This document shows positions 57,958 to 64,000 of a stretch of DNA of 64,000 nucleotides, piece after piece. A model generated the notes under the pieces. The model searched no databases and was not told where the DNA came from. It saw nothing but the letters and a program-made list of their open reading frames with translations. Source of the DNA: Devosia sp. SD17-2 (GTDB lineage Bacteria > Pseudomonadota > Alphaproteobacteria > Rhizobiales > Devosiaceae); the NCBI RefSeq assembly GCF_029201565.1, contig NZ_CP104002.1:637001-701000 (forward strand). The letters run 5' to 3'. The first letter of the stretch is position 1, and each line of letters starts with the position of its first letter. Position numbers and translations under genes: made by a program.

Positions 57958-60459
57958 ATGGAGGTGAACTTGTCCGTCAACCTGCCCCCCATCATCGAAA
58001 ACTGGTTCTCCTCCCGCGGCTGGGCGCCGCGTCAGCATCAGCTGGATGTGCTGGCTTCCTATCAGTCCGGCGCGGGCCAATTGCTGATTGCCCCCACTGG
58101 GGCGGGCAAGACGCTGGCCGGTTTCCTCCCCACGCTCACCGATCTCGTCGACGGCAATTTTGAGGGGCTGCACACGCTCTATCTCTCGCCGCTGAAGGCG
58201 CTGGCCGTCGACGTGGAGCGCAATCTTTCCACCCCCATCGCCGAAATGGGCCTGCCCATCCGCGTTGAGGCGCGCACCGGCGACACCCCTGCATCCAAAC
58301 GCGCCCGCCAGCGCACGCGGCCTCCGCATGTGCTGCTGACCACGCCCGAGCAATTGGCGCTGCTGATTTCCCATCCCAAGGCCGAGCTGATGTTCGGCGC
58401 GCTCAAGCGCGTGGTGCTCGACGAACTCCACTCCCTTGTCGCCTCAAAGCGTGGCGATCTTCTAGCCCTCGGCCTCGCCCGGCTGGCGCGCATGGCGCCC
58501 GATCTGCGCATCACCGCGCTTTCGGCCACCATCGCCCAGCCCGAAATTCTCCGCGACTGGATCGCCGAGCCGCTGCCGCAGCGGCGCACCGATCTCCTCC
58601 ACATGGTCGGCGGCGCGCGGCCGAAGCTGGCTATCCTTGAGACCGAGGAGCGCCTGCCCTGGGCCGGCCATTCGGCCATCTATGCCCACCATGAACTCTA
58701 CGAGATCATCAAGCGCCACAAGACCACGCTGCTCTTCGTCAACACGCGCTCCCAGGCCGAAATGCTGTTCCAGGGTCTCTGGAACATCAATGACGACATG
58801 CTGCCCATTGCGCTCCATCACGGCTCGCTCTCGGTGGAGCAGCGCCGCAAGGTTGAGGCCGCGATGGCCTCGGGCAATTTGAAGGCCGTCGTCTGCACCT
58901 CGACCCTCGATCTCGGCATCGACTGGGGCGATGTCGATCTCGTCGTGCAGGTCGGCGCACCCAAAGGCTCCTCGCGCATGCTGCAGCGCATCGGCCGCGC
59001 CAATCACCGGCTCGATGATCCGTCAAAGGCGCTGCTCGTGCCCTCCAATCGCTTCGAAGTGCTCGAATGCGAGGCGGCCGTCGAGGCGGTGGCCGAGGGC
59101 CAGCAGGATAGCGAAGACCCCCTGCCCGGCGGCTATGACGTGCTCGCCCAGCATGTGCTGGGCATGGCCTGCGCCGAACCCTTTGCTGCCGACGATCTCT
59201 ATGCCGAGGTGATCCGCGCCTGGCCCTATCGCGATCTCTCCCGCGAAAAATTCGACCGCATTCTCGATTTCGTCGCCACCGGGGGCTATGCCCTGCGCGC
59301 CTATGAGCGCTACGCAAAACTGCGCCAGACCGAGGACGGGCTCTGGCGCATCGCCCATCCGCAGGTGGCCCAGCAATACCGGCTCAATATCGGCACCATT
59401 GTCGAAGAGCCCATGGTCCGCGTCCGCCTCATCCGCAGCAAGGCCGAGAAACGCGGCCGCACCACCGGCCCGATCGGCGCGGGCGGACGGGTGCTGGGGG
59501 AAATGGAGGAATATTTCTTCGGCACCCTCACCCCCGGCGATACTTTTGTCTTTGGCGGCGAAATCGTCGCCTTCGAGGGCATGAAGGACAATGAGGCCTT
59601 CGTCTCCCGCGCTTTCGCCAAGGACCCGAAGATCCCGAGCTATATGGGCGGGCGCTTTCCGCTCTCGACCTATCTGGCCGAGCGCGTGCGCCGCATCATG
59701 GACAGCCCCTCCGAATGGCACAAACTGCCCGATCAGGTGGCCGACTGGCTGCGCCTCCAGCGCGATTTCTCCGTTCTGCCGCGCCGCGACAGCCTGCTCG
59801 TTGAAACCTTTGCGCGCGGGGCCAATCATTTCCTTGTCTGCTACCCCTTCGAGGGGCGGCTCGCGCATCAGACCCTGGGCATGCTGCTCACCCGTCGGCT
59901 TGAGCGCATGCGCGCCGGCCCGCTCGGCTTTGTCGCCTCCGAATATTCCCTCGCCATCTGGGGCGTCGGCGATCTCTCGGCCCTCATCCGCACCGGCAGG
60001 CTATCGCTCGATGAACTGTTCGACGAGGACATGCTGGGCGATGATCTGGAATCCTGGCTCGATGAATCGGCCCTGATGAAGCGCACCTTCCGCAATTGCG
60101 CCATCATCGCCGGCCTCATCGAGCGCCGTCACCCCGGCAAGGAAAAGACCGGTCGCCAGATCACCATGAGTTCGGATCTCATCTACGACGTGCTCTATCA
60201 GCACGAGCCCGACCATATCCTCATCGAAGCCACCCGCCGCGACGCCGCGCGGGGCCTCCTCGACATCGAACGCCTCGGCCAGATGCTCGCCCGCGTCCGC
60301 ACCCACATCGTCCACAAACCCCTCGAACGCATCTCCCCACTCGCCGTGCCCATCCTGCTCGACATCGGCAAGGAGCCCATCTTCGGCGAAGCCCGCGAAA
60401 GCGCCATGGCCGAAGCGGCAGACGAGCTCCTGCGCGAATCCATGGGCGAGGTTTTTTGA
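57958..60459 (+). CDS. Ligase-associated DNA damage response DEXH box helicase (Lhr-like)
   Basis: An 833-residue superfamily 2 helicase. Motif I is LLIAPTGAGKTLAGFLPTL, DEXH is VVLDELHSL, motif III ALSATIAQP, and later motifs are LLFVNTRSQAEMLF, VVCTSTLDLGIDWGDVDLVV and RMLQRIGRANHRLDD. A winged-helix/beta-barrel C-terminal half is typical of Lhr proteins. In alphaproteobacteria it belongs to a DNA repair set with an ATP-dependent ligase, an exonuclease and a phosphoesterase, none of which is visible here. The ATG follows a degenerate palindromic repeat; an upstream in-frame start exists 72 bp earlier. Confidence 0.92.
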   Translation: MEVNLSVNLPPIIENWFSSRGWAPRQHQLDVLASYQSGAGQLLIAPTGAGKTLAGFLPTLTDLVDGNFEGLHTLYLSPLKALAVDVERNLSTPIAEMGLPIRVEARTGDTPASKRARQRTRPPHVLLTTPEQLALLISHPKAELMFGALKRVVLDELHSLVASKRGDLLALGLARLARMAPDLRITALSATIAQPEILRDWIAEPLPQRRTDLLHMVGGARPKLAILETEERLPWAGHSAIYAHHELYEIIKRHKTTLLFVNTRSQAEMLFQGLWNINDDMLPIALHHGSLSVEQRRKVEAAMASGNLKAVVCTSTLDLGIDWGDVDLVVQVGAPKGSSRMLQRIGRANHRLDDPSKALLVPSNRFEVLECEAAVEAVAEGQQDSEDPLPGGYDVLAQHVLGMACAEPFAADDLYAEVIRAWPYRDLSREKFDRILDFVATGGYALRAYERYAKLRQTEDGLWRIAHPQVAQQYRLNIGTIVEEPMVRVRLIRSKAEKRGRTTGPIGAGGRVLGEMEEYFFGTLTPGDTFVFGGEIVAFEGMKDNEAFVSRAFAKDPKIPSYMGGRFPLSTYLAERVRRIMDSPSEWHKLPDQVADWLRLQRDFSVLPRRDSLLVETFARGANHFLVCYPFEGRLAHQTLGMLLTRRLERMRAGPLGFVASEYSLAIWGVGDLSALIRTGRLSLDELFDEDMLGDDLESWLDESALMKRTFRNCAIIAGLIERRHPGKEKTGRQITMSSDLIYDVLYQHEPDHILIEATRRDAARGLLDIERLGQMLARVRTHIVHKPLERISPLAVPILLDIGKEPIFGEARESAMAEAADELLRESMGEVF

Positions 60460-60934
60460 TTTTTTGGGATTTTTGGATTTTTGGTTCTGGGCTCCGATGC
60501 CCTCCCTCCCCCTTGTGGGGAGGGCAGCAAAGCTAGGCCGTCAGGCCGTAGCGGCGCTGGGTGGGGGAGATCGGGCATAAGAGTTCCCCCTCCCCAACCC
60601 TCCCCTCAAGGGGGAGGGTGTCTGCCGTGGTGGGGGAAGCATCGAGCTTTTTCCCCCGGCTCCATCACAACCCTCTCCAAACACGCGATCTCACCCTCCC
60701 CCTGGGGGGGGAGGGTAGGGAGGGGGGAGGCCACGAAAATTGCCCGAGCACACCCCCACCCAACCTCCCCCTGATAGGGGGAGGGGCAGGTCTGTGCGTG
60801 TGACGATACCGCGCCCATCCCCGATACGTCTGTGCCTTTGGGGAGAAAGTGCCTCCACCCTCCATGCGTCCCTCCCCCTATCAGGGGGAGGTTAGGTGGG
60901 GGTATCCCCCGCACCCTCCATCGTCATTGCCCGG
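60460..60934. repeat. Gene-free stretch with a cluster of palindromic GGGGAGG repeats
   Basis: At least five hairpin-forming copies of CCTCCCC(C)-N4-6-(A)GGGGAGG lie in alternating contexts (near 60515, 60608, 60705, 60770 and 60885). The two last centres (CCCCCTNATCAGGGGG type) match the copy at 52680 closely. Spacing is irregular (60-115 bp) and the copies are not identical, so this is a REP-like cluster, not CRISPR. No coding frame here is credible. Confidence 0.8.
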
Positions 60935-60939
60935 CTTGT
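60921..60939. repeat. Left half of a REP-like palindrome split by IS110
   Basis: CGTCATTGCCCGGCTTGT ends at the IS junction. Joined to 62081 onward it restores ATTGCCCGG-CTTGT-CCGGGCAAT and a larger palindrome whose other arm is at 62106-62131. Confidence 0.85.
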
Positions 60940-61121
60940 GTGGAGGATCTGTGCTTTAGTGGTGGCATCAGCCGGGTTGCGCATCCCGGCTGATGCAGTC
61001 AGGAGGCCGTTTTGTCCGGCTGGTTTGTCACAGCCGAGGACGAGCAAGGCCCTGTCTGCTCCCTTTGACCCCGAACGGTTGATCGGGCTGTTGCCCGCAC
61101 CACAAGCCTGGGAGCAAGGTC
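60940..61121 (+). ncRNA. Candidate bridge RNA region of the IS110 element
   Basis: IS110 elements carry a structured guide RNA in their long non-coding end, 5' of the transposase in this branch. Here a perfect 12-bp hairpin GCATCAGCCGGG/CCCGGCTGATGC (60964-60995) is followed by about 110 structured GC-rich bases. TTGCCCG (61091-61097) equals the left target flank, and ACAAGCC (61102-61108) is complementary to the target GGCTTGT, as guide loops should be. The exact RNA ends are not determinable. Confidence 0.5.
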
Positions 61122-62063
61122 ATGATACACGACACCCTCTTCGTTGGCATCGACGTTTCCAAGACGCATCTGGACGTTCATACCCATCCCGCTGGCAAAT
61201 CCTGGCGTTGCAGCACTGGACCGGAGGCGCTCGCCGAGCTGACGCAGCGCCTGGCCAGACTGGGGCCGTTGGCCATCGGGCTCGAAGCCTCGGGAGGCTA
61301 TGAAGCCCGCGTGGCCGAGAGCCTGCATGCCGCTGGCCTTGAAGTGCATGTTCTAGCCCCGGCGCGGATCCGCAGTTACGCGCGGGGTATCGGCCAATTG
61401 GCCAAAACCGACAAGATCGATGCCGCTCTGATCGCGCGTTATCTGCAGGCCGTGCGCGCCAGCTTGACCCCTTATGTGTCTGATCCGATCCGACAAAGGC
61501 TGAGCGCGTTCACAGCCCATCGGCGGCGGATCGTTGCGGAAAAGAGCGGCCTTGTCAGTCAGCTCGATACCATCGACGAGCCGCTTGTGCGCAGCCTGAT
61601 CGAGGAGCGTCTGGCGGCCATCGCCCTGGAGATCAAACGCATCGAAGCGGCCATCACTGCCCTTCTCGCCGACAATCGCCAGCTCCAGCAGCGCCAGGCG
61701 CGGCTGCGGCAGGTGACCGGCGTCGGTCCGGTTCTGGCGATCGCCTTACTGGCCGACATGCCCGAGCTCGGCAAGGTCTCCGCCAAGGTGGCCGCAGCAC
61801 TCATCGGCGTTGCCCCTTATGCCCGCCAATCGGGCGCATCGGATCGCAACGGCCGCTGTCTTGGCGGACGAAAACATCTGCGCGATATCGCCTACATGGC
61901 CGTGCTCAGCGCCATCAAGGTGAAAGACCCCGTTCTCGGCGGCTTCTATCAAAGACTGCGCCTGCGCGGAAAACCCTTCAAACTCGCCATGATCGCAACG
62001 GTGAGAAAACTCATCACAATCCTCAACGCCATCGCCCGACAGGAACCGGCATTCCAACAGTGA
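61122..62063 (+). CDS. IS110-family transposase (DEDD recombinase)
   Basis: A 313-residue protein. The N-terminal RuvC-like DEDD domain reads FVGIDVSKTHLDVHTHPAGK, AIGLEASGGYEARVAESLHA and GIGQLAKTDKIDAALIARYL. The C-terminal Tnp_IS116/110/902 domain is QVTGVGPVLAIALLADMPEL followed by AALIGVAPYARQSG, with the catalytic Ser region in SGASDRNGRCLGGRKHLRDI. It is complete. It acts with a bridge RNA to recombine donor and target. Confidence 0.95.
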   Translation: MIHDTLFVGIDVSKTHLDVHTHPAGKSWRCSTGPEALAELTQRLARLGPLAIGLEASGGYEARVAESLHAAGLEVHVLAPARIRSYARGIGQLAKTDKIDAALIARYLQAVRASLTPYVSDPIRQRLSAFTAHRRRIVAEKSGLVSQLDTIDEPLVRSLIEERLAAIALEIKRIEAAITALLADNRQLQQRQARLRQVTGVGPVLAIALLADMPELGKVSAKVAAALIGVAPYARQSGASDRNGRCLGGRKHLRDIAYMAVLSAIKVKDPVLGGFYQRLRLRGKPFKLAMIATVRKLITILNAIARQEPAFQQ

Positions 62064-62080
62064 TGTCCACGGTTGCTTGT

Positions 62081-62139
62081 CCGGGCAATCCATCTCTTCG
62101 AAACTGGATCACCCGGACAAGCCGGGTGGTGACGACAGT
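62081..62139. repeat. Right part of the REP-like palindrome split by IS110
   Basis: CCGGGCAATCCA continues the interrupted left arm. TGGATCACCCGGACAAGCCG (from 62104) is the opposite arm, ending GTGGTGACGAC. The 12-base loop between the arms is TCTCTTCGAAAC. Confidence 0.8.
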
Positions 62140-62156
62140 CACGGTTTTGATGTCCC

Positions 62157-63776
62157 CTATTCCCCCTTCAACTCCCGCAACATCCCCTCGGCCGCCCTCA
62201 AACTCAGCGCGGCGATGGTCAGCGTCGGGTTGGCCGTGGCCGAGGTCGGAAACACCGACGAGCCGGCAATGTAGAGATTGTCGTGGTCGTGGCTGAGCAG
62301 GTCGGCGTTGACCACCGAGGTCGCCGGATCATCGCCCATGCGGCAGGTGCCGATGATGTGGCCCGAGCCATTGAAGTCGTGGTCGTGGTGGACGTTTTCG
62401 GTGCCCAGCGCGGCGAAGATTTCGTCATGCGCCTTGGCGGCGGCTTCAAGCCCGGCCTTGGCATAGTCATCAATGCTGTAGTGGATCTGGGGCAGGGGGA
62501 CGCCGTAGCGGTCCTTTTCCGTGGGGTGCAGGGTGATGCGGTTTTCCGGATCGGGGAGCTGCTCCACCAGCGCGGCCATGCGCACATGGCGGGCCGCCTG
62601 ATGCTTCAGCGCATTGTCCAGCTCGGCGCCGCGCAGCCCCTGGGCAATCAGCTCCTGGGCCGTGCTCAGCGGCGCACCTGTCGGCCAGCTGTGGCCGTCA
62701 TTGCCGATCTCGATGCGGAAGGCACCGCGTTCGCCGCGGAAATCACCGACGCTGAGATTTTCAATGCCCGAGGTCGAGAGCGGGCCGCGATAGGGCCAGA
62801 CCGGCTCGATGCTCTTGGCCCAGCTCAGCTGGCTGGGGTGGTCCATGAGATTGCGGCCCACCTGATCGGAGCTGTTGGCGACGCCATTGGGCGCGTGCTC
62901 ACCGGCCGAGGCCAGGAGCAGGCGCGGCGTTTCCATCGCATGGGCGGCGATGACATAGAGTTTTCCGGTGGCGCGGCCTTTCGTGCCGTCGCGGCGGGTG
63001 AATTCCACGCCCGAAATTTTGCCGTCGGCGCCGGTCTCGACGCGAGTGACGGTGGTGGCGGAATGGAGCGTGGCGCCCTTGCTCACCGCGCGGTCGACAT
63101 GGACGGTGGCGTCATATTTGGCCTGCACCGGGCAGACCGGAATGCAGCTGCCGCTGCCGCAACAGGCCGGGCGATCGTCGTGATCAACCGAGTTACGCGC
63201 CTGTGGGGTGGGCGACACCACATAGGGCGTGCCGGCCAGCTTCTCGGCAAATTTCTTGTCGAGATAGGTGAGCGGAATGGGCGACATGGGGAAATCGGTC
63301 GAGCGCGGGGCCGAGGGCGGCGAGCCCTCTGCGCCGGAGACGCCAAGCTCTTCTTCGGCGCGGGCATAATATGGCTCGAGCTCGTCATAGCTCAGTGGCC
63401 AGTCCTCGCCGCGCCCAAAAGTGCTCTTGAGGCGGAAATCCTCGGGCGACATGCGGATGGCGGTGCCCAGCCAGTGCCAGGTGGTGCCGCCCACGACTTT
63501 GACATAGGTGCTTTTGAACTTTGCCGGACCGATTTGCCGGTAATAATAGTCCATATCCCAGCTGAGGGGATGGTCGACATCCGGGCCGACCGGATAGGCC
63601 GATTCCGGCGTCTTGATCACGGCGGCATGGAAGGTGTCGACGGCGTCGAACCGGTCGACCGGATCGCCGGCCTCAAGAATGGCAACGCTGACGCCTTCGC
63701 CAGCCAGCTGGTCGGCAATCAGGGCCCCGGCCACACCGGAGCCGACAATGATCACGTCTGCAGTAATGTCGGTCAT
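62157..63776 (-). CDS. GMC-family FAD oxidoreductase (sugar/alcohol dehydrogenase large subunit)
   Basis: A 539-residue protein. The FAD-binding motif is VIIVGSGVAGALIADQLAGE and the second glycine and substrate regions are VKVVGGTTWHWLGTAIRM and LSYDELEPYYARAEEELGVS. A cysteine-containing segment reads DDRPACCGSGSCIPVCPVQA. The C-terminal GMC signature is FNGSGHIIGTCRMGDDPATS, then LYIAGSSVFPTSATANPTLT. The gluconate/sorbitol dehydrogenase branch works with a small exported subunit and a cytochrome. It lies 3 bp after the small-subunit gene, which fits that pairing. It has no signal of its own and would be co-exported. The substrate is unknown. Confidence 0.9.
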   Translation of the reverse strand: MTDITADVIIVGSGVAGALIADQLAGEGVSVAILEAGDPVDRFDAVDTFHAAVIKTPESAYPVGPDVDHPLSWDMDYYYRQIGPAKFKSTYVKVVGGTTWHWLGTAIRMSPEDFRLKSTFGRGEDWPLSYDELEPYYARAEEELGVSGAEGSPPSAPRSTDFPMSPIPLTYLDKKFAEKLAGTPYVVSPTPQARNSVDHDDRPACCGSGSCIPVCPVQAKYDATVHVDRAVSKGATLHSATTVTRVETGADGKISGVEFTRRDGTKGRATGKLYVIAAHAMETPRLLLASAGEHAPNGVANSSDQVGRNLMDHPSQLSWAKSIEPVWPYRGPLSTSGIENLSVGDFRGERGAFRIEIGNDGHSWPTGAPLSTAQELIAQGLRGAELDNALKHQAARHVRMAALVEQLPDPENRITLHPTEKDRYGVPLPQIHYSIDDYAKAGLEAAAKAHDEIFAALGTENVHHDHDFNGSGHIIGTCRMGDDPATSVVNADLLSHDHDNLYIAGSSVFPTSATANPTLTIAALSLRAAEGMLRELKGE

Positions 63777-63779
63777 GGC

Positions 63780-64000
63780 TTATGCCTCCCCTTCGGGCGC
63801 ATCTGCCCAATAGCCGGTTTCGCCGCCGCACCAGCCCATCGGTTTGGTGAAATCGAGCGCGTTCCACATCATGGCTTCGGGATAGGTGACGACCTCTTCG
63901 CCACTCGCGATCTCAGCGACGCCGGTGTACCAATTGCCCAGGATGCTGGATTCGAGGTCGCTAGCGGGGCTGCCGTCTCGCAGACCGGCCAGCGCATCGC
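63780..64000 (-). CDS. Sugar dehydrogenase small subunit, FAD-SLDH family (partial)
   Basis: The C-terminal 72 residues are visible; the gene continues beyond the right edge. SSILGNWYTGVAEIASGEEV, TYPEAMMWNALDFTKPMGWC and GGETGYWAD are characteristic of the small exported subunit of membrane-bound FAD sorbitol/gluconate-type dehydrogenases. Tat export of the N-terminus would be expected but is outside the window. It precedes the GMC subunit gene in one operon. Confidence 0.8.
   Translation of the reverse strand, partial: DALAGLRDGSPASDLESSILGNWYTGVAEIASGEEVVTYPEAMMWNALDFTKPMGWCGGETGYWADAPEGEA

Larger units (their letters stand above)
60940..62080 (+). mobile_element. IS110-family insertion sequence
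   Basis: The boundaries are defined by the 5-bp CTTGT present at both junctions (60935-60939 and 62076-62080). Removing the element restores an intact palindrome. About 1.14 kb, with one transposase gene and a 182-bp 5' non-coding end, no terminal inverted repeats: all typical of IS110. Confidence 0.9.

Noticed and set aside
60460..60934. CRISPR array
   Set aside because: Repeats are palindromic, non-identical and irregularly spaced, the spacers are not uniform, and there are no cas genes.

Overview
The window is GC-rich alphaproteobacterial DNA, most likely from Hyphomicrobiales (Devosia/Pelagibacterium-like). I infer this from gene content: a SAM-II riboswitch ahead of metZ, a class I lysyl-tRNA synthetase, the DUF952-pyrD pair, the long dCTP deaminase beside metZ, and a ligase-associated Lhr-type helicase. 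No database search was possible, so the genus is an inference.

Left host flank (1-7249): the start of an oligopeptide-type solute-binding protein behind an XRE-cupin regulator with a perfect 29-bp palindrome upstream; an NAD-dependent epimerase; a secreted PQQ sugar dehydrogenase fused to cytochrome c with a strong terminator; DUF72; a secreted unknown protein; and an ECF sigma factor overlapping a putative membrane anti-sigma factor.

Prophage (about 7250-46553, 39 kb): a tyrosine integrase lies next to tRNA-Gly(CCC). The last 16 bp of that tRNA recur at 7250-7265, which defines both ends. From the integrase inward there is a rightward early cluster (HD protein, unknown, DnaN-like sliding clamp, small protein). 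A leftward replication operon follows (SNF2-type helicase, DnaB, DUF1376, unknown). Next come lambda-type head genes (portal, ClpP-like protease with a scaffold start, decoration, capsid) and a P2-like contractile tail in the order V, W, J, I, H, fibre, chaperone, FI, FII, E/E', T, U, X, D. The element looks defective: no terminase gene is present and the baseplate J gene is split by an internal deletion. gpE carries a textbook -1 frameshift signal.

Cargo: between the tail operon and the lysis cassette, and again between the lysis cassette and the left att site, lie three copies of one module. In each, a DUF4214-domain, RTX-like presumably secreted protein is divergently transcribed from a small XRE regulator of one shared family (RYYDPxTxYA signature and a C-terminal LEAL coiled coil). 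Modules 1 and 3 share promoter, leader and the first 50 coding bases almost exactly. Terminators separate these modules from the lysis genes. This is the best candidate in the window for an undescribed system.

Right host flank (46538-64000): tRNA-Gly, dCTP deaminase divergent from riboswitch-controlled metZ, an amino-acid-type binding protein, TerB, lysyl-tRNA synthetase, an acetyltransferase coupled to an S24 repressor, DUF952-pyrD, a MATE exporter, a P-loop kinase with DUF6460, the Lhr-type helicase, clusters of palindromic GGGGAGG repeats, an IS110 element inserted exactly into the loop of a long REP-like palindrome, and a GMC oxidoreductase with the start of its small subunit.
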